This document shows, one piece after another, positions 34,384-46,330 of a stretch of 64,000 nucleotides of DNA. Under the pieces are notes generated by a model. That model was not told the origin of the DNA. It saw nothing but the letters and a program-made list of their open reading frames with translations, and did no database searches. A program made the position numbers and the translations under genes. The DNA comes from Canna indica (lineage: Eukaryota; Streptophyta; Magnoliopsida; Zingiberales; Cannaceae): contig CP136891.1 in assembly GCA_034359265.1 (NCBI GenBank), forward strand, positions 14,336,501 to 14,400,500, given 5' to 3'. Numbering within the stretch: position 1 is the first letter of the stretch; every line of letters starts with the position of its first letter.

Positions 34384-35357
34384 AATCAATTAGGAATTCA
34401 AAGTATAATTAATTAAGTACGTAGTGCGCAAATTAAAGAATAAATAAGGAGCTGGAATTAATTAAGTGGTGCAAAATCCGACAAGACCACGATGGTGAAT
34501 CAAGTATTGCACGTGATGTCAATTCGAGCTGTCAACTCCACCAGATATTAGTGGAGGGTGGCATGGACCCCACCTGACACCTGTCTTGTACGTGCGTAAT
34601 TAAGCATTACCATTTATACATATATATCAACTTGCCTCACTTCTTATAACAATTTATTTATTTATAATAATAATTAAGTTACATCACATAAAGGAAAAAA
34701 TCAAAAGAAATATAATCTTATAAATATTAACAATATTTTAATCTTATATTTGTTGCGAACATGAATTTTAAAAAAAAATTCTAAAACATTAAATAAATAC
34801 TTGAAAGAATGCATTCTCTTTTATTTTTTTACCATAAATTATTAGATAAATTACACTAATCTCTCTCTCCTTTATGTGTAATTTTATCGATGTTGTGATG
34901 CTATTGAGTTTTGTAAAAAATTACACAGATTTATCATATTAACGAAAATTATTAGTTGAGTGTGTGTCATGTGCATTGTATATATTTACTAATGATATTT
35001 TAAAAATATTTACGAATTTTACTTTTTTTAAATGATAGAAATACACTTATATCATTTAATTCTTATTCTCTAGTATTTTTCATTTTATAGTGTTTAACAT
35101 TTTAATTTTTATATTTAACTAACATTAATTTTGTGAAGACTATTAAATCATAAAATAATTTTTCTTAAATTTTTATTTTTTAAAATATTTATTCAATTAT
35201 TTTATGTATATTTTTAAAAAAAAATTTGATAAAAAAAAATTACTTTACTAACGGACTTCATTTAATACTGTTAGCAATATGATAGGTAAGTGTCACCTGA
35301 ATAAATAGAGAAAATATTAATATAAATTTATTGAATCTCACGAGAAATTAGTGTAAT
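34384..35357. other. Intergenic AT-rich DNA, nothing supported
   Basis: No open frame or repeat structure is worth calling. Confidence 0.4.
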
Positions 35358-36793
35358 TTATTCTAAATTATTCCTTCGATAAGATATATGTGAATTCAAT
35401 AGGCCAAAGATCATTCCATAAGAATGAGATGAGTTTTTCCCTGGCCAACATGCCGCCTTATTAGCATTTCTTTCGATGAATTTAAATTGAATGTCTTTGA
35501 CAGAACCTGTAAATTGAACAATGTCATTAATAACAATTTTTGCATAATCATACAAATTGGATTGACTCTTACACATGCCAATCACAAACTCGACACTAAG
35601 TTCTATAATAACTTTTTTAAAACTAAGCTTAACAACATTAATAATACCAGACTTAATAGCCAATGCCTCACTTATATATTAGAACGTTGACTTTAATTTA
35701 AAATCTTGTCTCTGACACAATCGATTGATACAGAGACCTAAAATTATAGACAAATTAAATTTTTATTTATAAATTTTTATATTAATAAATATAAAATTTA
35801 TTTATAATTAGTATCTAAATATCTACATAAATAATAACAATATAATCACTTAATTGATTTGACTCTAAGCTATAAAAACATCAATAACATAATTACTTAA
35901 TTGATCTGATTTTAAAATTATTTGTATGAATTTTTAGAGACTAATTAAGAATAAATTTTATATCTATTAATTTTTAAATGTAAAAATTTAAAAATAGATT
36001 AGTCTTTAATTATGTACCTTTATAGACCGATTGTATTGTAGTATCTTGAGCAAGTAGACACTTTTGTACAACTATTTTTACACACAAATGCAATAGATCT
36101 GCAATGCGTCGGTGTTGTATTTAACTAACACGTAGGAGATTTTTTTTAATTCGAACCAAAAATTGTCATCATAATCATTTTCCACAACATGTTCTTTTCG
36201 ACAGGGTTAGTTGTTAAAGCTAGGGGCGGAGCCAACATATTGTTAGGGTGGGGTGGGGAATTGCCCCCCTAATATTGGTCATCCTCTTAGAAATATATAA
36301 TAATTTATATTATATATATATTAGTATTTAATTATATTTATCATTTCTAAAAATATTTTTTTATTATGTAGTTGCTTTTTTTGAAATAATTTTTTAATTT
36401 CACCCCTGCTTAAAGCCAACATATAATAAAATATTTAAAAAATAAAACGTTTGTCGTGTTTAAAAACAACTTGATTTTGAAAATACCACAAAGGACAAAA
36501 AAATGGTGTTTAAACATATCGCTTTTTGGATAAGAGTATGCCTTCCCGAATAAATACCATCGTTAAACAATCCATTCAAAACAATCCATTCAAAGGACCC
36601 ATGCTACCTCACTGTTCGAAAGAACATGGTGCAAATCTTCCGGAAGATTGTCGCATATGACATAATTTGAGGGAGGAATCGCACTAAATTTGGCCAGCCA
36701 ATCCACTGTAGGAAGTCTCTCATGCTTCAATTTCCAACCCAAATTTAGGACACTAGGAGCAATCGAAATTTTCGGAAGACTGTACCTTCTCAC
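35358..36793 (-). pseudogene. LINE retrotransposon 3-prime remnants (zf-RVT and RNase H-like)
   Basis: Two decayed minus-strand segments are in the order usual for plant LINE-type reverse transcriptases. At 36793-36590 there is a zf-RVT domain (WKLKHERLPTVDWLAKFSAI, PPSNYVIC, DLHHVLSN; the Cys/His pattern is partly lost). At 35663-35358 there is an RNase H-like RVT_3 segment (FKKVIIELSVEFVIGMC, then FKFIERNANKAACWPGKNS). A palindromic MITE (35712-36042) sits between them. No reverse transcriptase core is recognisable upstream. It is non-functional. Confidence 0.65.
35712..36042. mobile_element. Palindromic MITE, family B copy 2
   Basis: This has the same architecture as 18273-18607. The right end is GATTGTATTGTAGT, the arms contain GACAAATTAAATTTTTATTT, and the centre has CACTTAATTGATTTGACTC and ACTTAATTGATCTGATTTT. 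It is more decayed than copy 1 and lies within LINE remnants. Confidence 0.65.
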
Positions 36794-36825
36794 TTATAGG
36801 ATTGGTGGGTTGGTCAAATCAATAT

Positions 36826-36911
36826 AATTTTGCATGTTTAAGAAATCATAAGTTGATTTAGCACTAATTATTTTGCATGTTTAAGAAATCATAAGTTGAT
36901 TTAGCACTAAT
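36826..36911. repeat. 43-bp direct tandem duplication
   Basis: Two identical 43-bp units containing TTGCATGTTTAAGAAATCAT follow each other directly. Confidence 0.85.
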
Positions 36912-37432
36912 TAAATTTTTACTATTGGACCACCAAAACCAAAAATCATCCTTGGGATCAGGATTGGTACATAAAAGAATACAATCTCAATGATACCATG
37001 TTGTATATCAGCTTAGTAATCAACTTTAACACATAAAAAAAAATTAAAATTTAAAAATGTTATTTTCATGTCAATAATATCCTTTTTTATTTTTTATTTT
37101 TTTAAACAAAGATAAAAAATCATAATAAACAATCATACTAAAATTTGAATCCTAAATCTTCAGACAACATACAAGATTGTTGCCACATAATATTCATATG
37201 TCGTTACATTTTATTAGTAAGTAAAATATATTTACATAGCTCATACAATTGGTTCAAAATTCAAGTTCGGGTAGTTCTAGAGTTAAATTAAACTGAATCA
37301 AAAAAGATAAAATTAGTGATTCTTAATATTAGAACCAGAATCGTTCAAGTTTTTGTTGAAAATCTATATATGAAGAATCTACTTACGAAGGCTAGTTCCA
37401 ATTGATTTTGATCGAGTGTATCCGGATTAGGG
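36912..37432. other. Intergenic, nothing supported
   Basis: AT-rich DNA without a recognisable feature. Confidence 0.35.
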
Positions 37433-38599
37433 GTGAGCGGGTCTGAGTACCTTGTATTTTTCATGATATCTGGACCCTGCCCTATATAGGACTGGTTTCT
37501 TGGTTTTGGATATGGACCATACCTTGTTAATTGGAATTTGAAATCGGATCCTATCCGAAACCTACTTGGAACCTGTAGTACACCACAAGTTTCGAGTACC
37601 ATATTGGAACATGTGGTGTTTCGAAGATTCTAGATACCATATTGGAACTTGTTCATTTTTTCCTCTTTTTCATATATCACAGTTCAATAAATAAAAAAAG
37701 ACTAAAAAATGTAAAATAAAAAGCTAACAAATGTATAATAAAATTATGTGGCTAGGGTTAATGGATATTGGATTTGGATAATAGTTTGTATATCAGCTTA
37801 ACAAGTTTTGAATAGTGAATAATTAGATATATTTTAAACTATAAGTATACATGTAATATATGTAACAACCTGGTTTCGTGTACCCTATATGCTGGAATCG
37901 AAACCGAATTTAATTGGTTCCTTTAGGGCTGTTCACGGGTCGAGTCGGGTCGGGTTTGGAGAAAAAATTAGCCCGACCCAACCAACAAATAAACAAATCG
38001 GGTCTGGTCAGGTTTGAAGATATTTTTTTTTGAACCCGGCTCGAACTGACCCGCCCGAAATCGAATCGGGTGGGGTTGGGTAATCGGGTACCCGTTAAAA
38101 AAAAACTTGAACGAGACACACGCGTCTCGAAAGACATGCATGTCTCAACACCCGAGGGAATACGTGGCGTGAGCCGCGTATTCTCGTGAAAACGCGGCCA
38201 CGTGGGTCGCATATTCTCGAGAAGACGCGAAATTACGTCCTCCCGAGTTGGTTTTAATAAAATTTTTTTGAAAAATAAATAAATAATAAATAAATAATTC
38301 GGATAATCAGGTCGGGTCTTGGGTCATCGGATTTTAAATATTGAAACTCGAACCCGACCCGGTTATAATCGATTTTCAAATATTTGAACCCAACCCGACC
38401 CGACCCCGACCCGGCCTGGTTGGTTCGGGTCGATTTTTCGGGTTCATTGGGTCGGGTTTGACCCATGAACAACCCTGGGTTCCTTAATTTCTTATCTGGA
38501 CCTTACCCGAATTTAATTTGGATCTATCTGAAACCTATCCGATAGGATATGTTCCAATCGATTATGAGTCTACTAAGTACTCATACACACTCCTAATTT
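37433..38599. mobile_element. Outer hAT-like element interrupted by a second hAT
   Basis: The left end is TTAGGGGTGAGCGGGTC and the right end is its degenerate complement (CACACTCCTAA near 38589-38599). The interior is full of GGACC/TATCC/CGAAACC words in both orientations, as in short hAT-type palindromic elements. A putative target duplication is imperfect (ATCCGGAT versus ATTTGAAT). The inner element at 37924-38477 splits it. Confidence 0.5.
37924..38477. mobile_element. Inner hAT element rich in CGGGTC repeats
   Basis: Termini TAGGGCTGTTCACGGGTC and the complement of CAGGGTTGTTCATGGGTC are flanked by a perfect 8-bp target duplication GGTTCCTT (37916-37923 and 38478-38485). The element is 554 bp with arms of GGGTCGGGTT / AACCCGACCC repeats. 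No coding capacity; open frames here are repeat artefacts. Confidence 0.88.
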
Positions 38600-40290
38600 G
38601 AATATCGATCCTATACTCAAGGTTAGTGAAGCACTAAGTAAAAAAAAGGAAAAATGAATAATTTAAGAGAAAACATCAATTTTGGTAAGTTAATCGAGTA
38701 CCATGGAATCAAAAATGTCATTTTTGCCTTTGGATATGTCAAAATTTAGATTTTAGAAATAAAAATCAATTATTAGACGTACATTTGTTCAAAATTAATT
38801 AAAACAAAAAATCTATTTTAAAAATTAGATTTTAGAAAGTGCTCAATCAAAAGTGAGTCAAAATGATAAAGTAAAATATTAAGGATTCGTCCATTTTGCA
38901 AAATGTCCAATACAATACAAAGAATTATCCCATTTGCATTTCACGCAGCACTAGACAATAAATTTAATATTGTCCTACATTTGCTGCTGCTTCATGAAAA
39001 CAAAGAGTCATTTATAGATTTTGAGTAGATAAATGGCATTGCGATAATTTTTCAAACTCGTATCATTGTGTGAGCACTTTATTGTTTCAAAGTACAATAA
39101 CAAGAAAAGAGCAATAAAAGTATCGTAACAGTTGTTGTTTGCTTGTCTAGTTCTGTATCTCAAAATAATATGAAACGAACGGATCCTAAATAATTTTTTC
39201 TTTTTTCCTTTCTCATTTTACTATGTTTAAATAACAATATTTAATCAGTAACAAATTCGTGAGTGTTAGAATATGCATCTGCCAAACCAAATACGACAAA
39301 AACCAAGAATAGGTTGACTAATTACTATTCCAAGTCTTAAAATTAACCCAACAACTGCTACTGATATGATCTCATCAACGTAATTTTTCTATGGCCTCCT
39401 GTGCAGTGGGACCCATGCACATCCCATATGATATAGTCAACAAGGGATGGTATATATCATTAATTAATAATTAATCAATTGATGTTTCCAAAAGTAGTTC
39501 GATCCAAACCAATTAGTAACAGTAGTTTCCATACTATATATATTATATAATTTATTGACAAAGTACTTAATTGTCAAAATAAACAATATATCCTATGTGT
39601 TATTAATTAGAGGTATATTTGAGAATAGGGTTTTCACAAATGCTATTTATAGAAATAATAATTAGGTGATGATGAATGTTAATTATTTGAAATTCATTTT
39701 GAGCTGAATAATAATTAGGTAAGAGTTTGTTTAACTTTTGGTAGATTGATGAAAATTGTCAATGGCCTTAACTACAATCAATCTAATTCATTACCTATAT
39801 AACCTATTGTGGCAGCAAATCCAAGTTTGCTAGCCAACATTTTAAAGAACCCCCTGTGTGGTTCACATATTTTACTCATTTAATTTGGTAGATAATATGT
39901 TCATGCATTCACATAGCTAGCCTATTTTCTAAATAATTAATTAAGTCATTTTCCTGCATGCTGCAAAACACTTTTGCTGTAGGAATTCATACATATAAGG
40001 TTTGGGTTAATTAATTAATTAACCTACTGGATTAGATGCCAAATTAATGATGGCTTGATAATAGGCCATTAAAAATTGAGTTAAATGATTTGTTGATTTT
40101 ATTTTGTTGTGTGGGCCATTTCATCATCCCTAATATTTATACTTCAAAAATTGTTTATTGATTCAATTAAAGAAGTACAAGTTCAGATGATTAGTTAAGT
40201 ATTGCATCCAGTAATGAAATGATAACTTGGCTTCCATTATTGTTCATGTATTTGCATGAAGCTTTGAATAAATATCGAATTGTGCAGAAT
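38600..40290. other. Intergenic AT-rich DNA, nothing supported
   Basis: No coding segment, no clear terminal repeats. Confidence 0.45.
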
Positions 40291-41450
40291 TAAAGAAGAA
40301 GAGCGATGAAAGGGTGCGTCCGCTGTAATGATGGGGTGTGGAAGTGGAACACCAGCTGCTTGTGGTTTAAGAAACGGTGATTGAAGTTTTTGTCCGATCG
40401 ACGCACTACCAGTCGCGTTTGCATTATAGCAAAATTAGTATTCCCACGCCGGGACTAGCATTAGATACCGTGTCGGGACTGCCACTCTCTCTCCCTGAGC
40501 TTAGGGAAGGCATTAGCATTAGATACCTTGTCGGGACTCGAGACGTTGACGTGTTCCCACGCCCGCCCACTTTCTCATGCGCACGTTGCCCCACATGACC
40601 CTATTCATTTCTCCTCCTGATGCCCAGCTAGTCTTCCAATTGATCCCTTGCCTCTTAATTTAGGGGATGGGCGCCGATGGATAAACCCTGCGATAGCGAG
40701 AGATGGTGGAGAAACATGGCGACAGTGGATGCCCCTACACCAACCCCAAATCATTCAACTCGTAGTGCAAGTAGCAAGAAGAAGATAACAGTACTGCACA
40801 TCCATCTCCCTCTCTCTCTTTTAATCTAATGATGAGAGAGAGAGAGGAGGAGGAGGAGGAAGATAGGTTTTGATAAGAGGCGGCAGCAGGCAGGCAGGCA
40901 CAGGGAGTCGCTTTCTGGTGTGTTATCCTGTACTTGCTGCTGCAGGGTAACTTTAATTTAATAAACAACGAGACCACACCGCTGCTCTTCTTCATTATTA
41001 TATTGTTCTTCTTCTTGTTGTTGCATATCTGAGGCCTCTCGGCTTTGTGGAATTTTCTGAATCATCGTCTCTTCGATCGTCTTCCCACCTTAATTTTGCA
41101 GCTAGCTAGCAAGCGCTGCAGCTGGTAAAGTTTTCGATCTTGCAGTTGTTTGTTCTTGTTGCTCAGTTAGCTGTCTAATTAATTTTCTTTTGTTGGCTCT
41201 CCGTTGCTTTCCTTTTTTATTCCTTCTGTTAGACGAGATCGTTCGGTCTCCTCCTCGATCCATATATCTCCTTGTCGATCGCCAGATCTGAAAGAAGGAA
41301 TTGACGGAGAAAAGAATGGAACTGATCAAAAGTTGAAGACAAGTACAAAAGAGGGACGATTTCTTTAATTATATTGCCTCTTTCTAATTTCTAGCTTCTT
41401 CTTTGGATTGTGGTAAGCTGGCGAACCGGTGGTGGAACGGAGCTGCGGCG
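40291..41450 (+). promoter_or_regulatory. Upstream/5-prime UTR region of the AHL gene
   Basis: GC content rises here. There is a short direct repeat (GGCATTAGCATTAGATACC-type phrase at about 40456 and 40513), a GA/GGA microsatellite (about 40832-40862) and CT-rich tracts closer to the gene (about 41005-41030 and 41380-41405), consistent with a long 5-prime leader. The transcription start cannot be placed. Confidence 0.35.
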
Positions 41451-42389
41451 ATGGGAGGTGTCGACCCCGAGGTCAACTTGGCGACCTCGGCCGCTCCACT
41501 CCATCTCCGCCATCCCAACAGCCTTGATGAGCACCGCAACCACCTCTTCAGCAAAAGAGACCACCAAGAGACGACGAACACCACCACCACCACCACCAAC
41601 AGCAGCGGCAGCAACAACCACCCCGACGACGACGGCAATGTCGACGATCAGTCCGTCGGTGCCCTGGAGGCGGCCGATGCCGGCTCCGGTGGCCCCCACG
41701 GGCGGCGGCCGCGTGGCCGCCCGCCCGGGTCCAAGAACAAGCCGAAGCCGCCCATCATCATCACGCGGGAGAGCCCCAACGCGCTCCGCTCGCACGTGCT
41801 CGAGATCGCGAGCGGGACCGACATCATGGATGCCCTGGCCACTTTCGCCCGCCGGCGGCAGCGCGGCGTCTGCATCCTCAGCGGCAGCGGGGTCGTCGCC
41901 AACGTCACGCTCCGCCAGCCCGGGGGCCCGCCGGGGGTGATCAGCCTCCACGGCCGATTCGAGATCCTCTCCCTCTCCGGCGCGTTCCTGCCAGCGCCGT
42001 CGCCGCCAGGGGCGACCGGGCTCGCCGTCTACTTAGCAGGCGGCCAGGGGCAGGTGGTGGGGGGCAATGTCATGGGCGAACTGGTGGCGTACGGGCCGGT
42101 GATGGTGATCGCGGCCACATTCTCGAATGCAACATACGAGAGGCTGCCGCTGGAGGAGGAAGAGCCGGCGGCGTTGGAGGCTCCGCCGGGGGCAGAAGGA
42201 GAGCAGTTGCGGCAGAGTCCGGGAGGCAACGGAGTGGGGATGAGATCGTCGTCCCAGCCGCCGCATGGGGGACTAGATCCGGCGTCGATGCCATTGTACA
42301 ACCTGCCGCCAAACCTTTTGACGAATGGTCAGGTGGCTCACGAGGTGTTCGGCGCTTGGGCGACTCCTCGGCCGCCGCCATCGTTCTGA
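41451..42389 (+). CDS. AT-hook motif nuclear-localized (AHL) protein, type I
   Basis: AHL proteins bind AT-rich DNA through the AT-hook and trimerise through the PPC/DUF296 domain; in the nucleus they tune chromatin, growth and flowering genes. It is a single exon, as in type-I AHLs. From the ATG at 41451 it has 312 residues: a low-complexity N-terminus with a Thr/Asn run, the AT-hook [17 protein letters not shown] (about 85-101), and PPC (about 114-240) with the type-I signature [25 protein letters not shown], and [13 protein letters not shown], then a Gly/Pro-rich tail. The open frame extends upstream into [11 protein letters not shown], which resembles the MANxWW start of other AHLs, but the expected ATG is CTG (41418). 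So either a non-AUG start, an upstream spliced exon, or the ATG at 41451 is used. The codons are strongly GC-rich relative to the flanks. Confidence 0.92.
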   Translation: MGGVDPEVNLATSAAPLHLRHPNSLDEHRNHLFSKRDHQETTNTTTTTTNSSGSNNHPDDDGNVDDQSVGALEAADAGSGGPHGRRPRGRPPGSKNKPKPPIIITRESPNALRSHVLEIASGTDIMDALATFARRRQRGVCILSGSGVVANVTLRQPGGPPGVISLHGRFEILSLSGAFLPAPSPPGATGLAVYLAGGQGQVVGGNVMGELVAYGPVMVIAATFSNATYERLPLEEEEPAALEAPPGAEGEQLRQSPGGNGVGMRSSSQPPHGGLDPASMPLYNLPPNLLTNGQVAHEVFGAWATPRPPPSF

Positions 42390-44893
42390 TCATTAAGTCC
42401 CTTTTCTTCTCTTCTATATAAATAGTGTTTCCAATTCCAACACACTTATATATATCTCGCTTGTTATTTGCAGTTGTTCTGCTTGCTTTAAAATTTCTCT
42501 CATATCAATGTCATTGTGTGTTCTCTTTCTTCTGTTAACAATTATATTTTAGTAATTCCAAGTTGATCATAAAATATTGTTATTTTCATCATTCTCCACA
42601 CAAAAAACTATTACACTAGTCAGTAGTTTTTTCTCATCCATCTGATTGATTATTCTCTTTTGTGCATGCTGGGAGGAACATCAGGATTTAAAGTGAACTT
42701 TCATGTCATGCAAAATATATAATATATCATAATTTTGTTCATTTGGATTGAAAAGAAGGTTAGAATTTATCTGGATATGCATGATTATTAGGGCTCAAGT
42801 TTTCAGTTTCATGATATAATTATACCCAATATATAGATGAATCCCTATATTTTTCAGTCTCCAGTATACTACAGCTTTTTTTCAGTCTCAGGTCAGTATA
42901 TATATATGAATCTTTCATCTAAAAAATATATGTGAATTTTATAAAATGATGCAAAGTGTGTTCATGCGTCATTGGGAAACAAACTCAGCACTATTTAATT
43001 TGACCCTTGGCTACAAACTGAGGACTACTTAATTGTAGGAAGCAATGTTCTTGCTTATATTACTAATTTGTTAATTAATCAGTGACTTTATGCTACAACT
43101 TGTGCTTCACATGTTGCCATTTTCTTTCACTTGTTTGTTCTTCGAAGTCCTGCCCATGTTTTAAAATCTTTTATTTAATTAACAGTTAAGGTAAAATTTA
43201 AGAAGTAATATAATTTGAAAAGGACTGACAGTACTATAGTGTGTGAATATTGCATGATCTTTCTTGTTCATATATAAAGATTCTCTTGGCTTAAATATAT
43301 TATTATTATTTTGCTATGCGCGCATACATGGATATTCTTGTTTGTTTATTCCCATGGAAAGTTAACGGATAAAATAAAATTTAACTAGCATTAAATATTG
43401 TTTATGATTTCAACTATAAATGACTTGATTCAATTATATATATATATATACATATTCTTGCTCTTCATTACATATTTTAATAGCTTATTCCTATTTGGAT
43501 TTCACTTAATTAATTAAGCAATTCTGGAACTATATATATGCAATTAGTGATATGTTTAATAGTATTGCAAATTATGCTCTCTTTTCGTGTTGAACAAAGT
43601 ATTGCAGATAATTGACAAGTGATGATAACGGAAAGTAATTAATTGATATCTTGTGTAATTAATCAAGTAGAGGGGTTTTCTTGTTGATAACTGATACGTG
43701 AGTTTGATGCAACACATATATCTGACTGATTTATGATCAAGCATCCATTTTTTTCCCTGCCAATAAAAGCGTTACTGGGATCTTTAATTTCTTGGGATGG
43801 AGATTCAGTGGAACCCTAGGTGTTTCCTCACTGGTTGAAACTGCATTATCTGATCAACACAATTACTGCACAAGTTTATATATATCCTCTTCAACACAAT
43901 TACTGCACAAGTTTCTTTTGATTCCTTAATTAGATATATGTTAATTATGAATCTTCTTGAAGCCTCGGTGCTGGTTTACTTTGGCCAAATTGTTGTCGAA
44001 AAGTCTACTGCAATTGGCTTGGATGGTATAATATGCCTTGTAATATTTTTTGAAGACTTGTCGGCCAAAAACATACATCATTTCAAGAGATTTGAAAGAA
44101 TAAAAAGACGGCAGCAGGCATTCTCAGAAAAAGAAAAGAAGAGCTCGATATGTAAAAGAAGAATATAAGTAAGTTTCATTGTGTACGTAAATTTGCAGTG
44201 AATGGCAGCACTGCTTTTGAGAAATCTGCGCTGTCTATCGTTCATTAAATTACTTTTGATTCAAGTCGATGCGTGCATGAGGGAGGTGTCCATATATCGG
44301 AACTCCTGCAGCTGCATGTCTTGCAATTTGGTAGATGTAATAGTAACCATTTTGATGGGCATTTACTTCCAGTTTGAAGATGCAATTGCAGATGAAGTTT
44401 AGAAAGAGATGGAGGGGGGAAGGAGACTTCTATAAATGGTTGAGAATTCATCTTTATCTAATTTTTTAAAATAATTTTTACCTTTAAAGTTCGCATAAGG
44501 GAAATTTCATCAAGATACGTTGATTAAGTTGAGTACGTGATCAAAAGAAGAGGGGATGATAAGTATTTTGTTCATTCTTGATTTTTCTTATATTTGTTCA
44601 ACACTCTTTTGGCATTGGCATTCGTTTTTTCTATCTTCTTGGGTTTCTTGGAATTTCTGGATTGTTAGGGTTTTTTGAGTCTTTCTGTTGGTGGCGGTGT
44701 GAGTACAACACCCATAGCAAACACTCCGGAATAGGTGTGAAATTCATATCATGGGTTGTCAACGCATAATTGACGTCTAGGATGGGATGGGTTGCCTTTA
44801 TCACTTGATGTTGGCATTATGGTATATATATATAGAGAGAGCGATTGTTGAAACACACCACATAACTTGCTTGGGTGTCAACAACTCAACAAA
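42390..44893. other. Intergenic, nothing supported
   Basis: AT-rich, with a short direct duplication (CAACACAATTACTGCACAAG at about 43855 and 43893). Small open frames around 43938-44400 match nothing. Confidence 0.4.
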
Positions 44894-46330
44894 CACTGCA
44901 ACAAAAAATTAATATATTGACGGATTTTTTTTTGACGGAAGACATAAACGTTGAAACGTTAAAGGAAAAAAAAAACAAATTTCGAGCCAAAATATTTCGT
45001 CGCCCGGAGCAAAGGCGTCTAATCCAAAGGCGTCGAAATATTTCGACGCCTCGGGCACCACACCAACTGATGCCGCGGGTTAGCGGGCGCGCAAACTCGC
45101 GCCCGCATCCGCTGGCGCCAAAGCCGCGGGTTAGCAGGCACGCAAACCCGCGCCCGCATTCGCTGGCGCCAGCGTCACGGGTTAGCGGGCGCATTCGCCC
45201 AGGCTAGAGGCAATAAATCTCCCGCCTCCCGCAAATTTTTCTTTAAAAAATTTATTATTTTTTAAAAAAATATTTTTCTACTTCTATTTATATCTCTATT
45301 CTTCTTCATTCTTCTTATCTTCCATTTTTATTCTTGTTTCCTTCTCTTTTTTCTCTTCATCTTTTTTTGTCTTTTATCCTCTCCTCTTTTCTTTTCTTCT
45401 TTTCATTTTTTTTTCTTCACAAATTTTTTATTATCTTCTTTTCAGGTTATCAAAGCTGTTCAAATTTTCGGTTCGAATCATCAAAATTTTAAAAGGTAAG
45501 TATATAATTTTTTCTTCTCCTCATATTTCTATTTAGTTAAATATAAATTTATGTTTAATTAAATTTTAATTTTCATTTAATTATATTTACTTAAAATTAA
45601 TTAATATTTTTAAAAAATTGCAGCAAGTAATTCAAAACTTGAATTCCACGTTGCAAAATTGGAACATGCGCGAGCAGGCGAACTGCGTCTGCTCGTGGCT
45701 GAAATCGAGTAACGAAACCCACTGCATGTTCGATCTCTGCCACGTTGCGAAAATCGAGCAGCGTAGGCGCCGACCGTTCGATTTTCGACGCACGACGAAG
45801 AACGAACGGGCGGATCGAGATCCGACGCATAGGCCCCGCGCGACCACGTGGCGGAGATCGAACGGGCGAAACTAGTTCCCGCCCATTCCGCCCTACTCAA
45901 TTTCCGCGTGCAATAGAAATGAGCAGGTGCACCGAGCCTCGCACCAGCTCGAATTCCGCGTGCAGCAAAAACGAGTAGGCGCGACGCCTGCACGTTTCCG
46001 CTGCATGCAGATTTTTTTTAAAAAATAAAAAAACATACTGGCGCCTCTGACAGGCGCCGGTATGTTTTAAAAAATATTTTTTTAAATGTGTCAAAATTTG
46101 ATTTCGACACCTGAGCCATGCATTGAAATGTAACGTTTCGACGCTTGAGCCAGATGTCGAAATGTAACGTTTCGACGCCTGAGCCAAACGTCGAAAAGTT
46201 ACATTTCAACGCTCGTCGTTACACACGCGTTTTCGACGCCCATGCAGGCGTCTAAATTTTTTTTTCAGCAGAAGAAACGTCAAAATTTTAATATATTTTG
46301 ACATCGAAATTTTGTGGTTTTGTTGTAGTG
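44894..46330. mobile_element. Short non-autonomous CACTA element
   Basis: The left end is CACTGCAACAAAAAATT and the right end is the complement of CACTACAACAAAACCAC. It is flanked by a 3-bp AAA on both sides (44891-44893 and 46331-46333), compatible with the CACTA target duplication, giving 1437 bp. Subterminal motifs (CGAAATGTAACGTTTCGACG and relatives) repeat in both orientations near 46120-46215, and TTTCGACGCC occurs near the left end. No transposase. The interior has a GC-rich minisatellite. Confidence 0.8.
45074..45205. repeat. 51-bp GC-rich minisatellite in CACTA element
   Basis: About 2.5 units begin at 45074, 45125 and 45176. Each contains GGGTTAGC, CGCGCCCGCAT and CGCTGGCGCCA. Strong GC content and internal GGCGCC palindromes contrast with the AT-rich surroundings. 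Confidence 0.8.

Noticed and set aside
41384..42393. Long minus-strand open frames opposite the AHL gene
   Set aside because: They are antisense shadows of a GC-rich coding exon; the plus frame has the AT-hook and PPC motifs.
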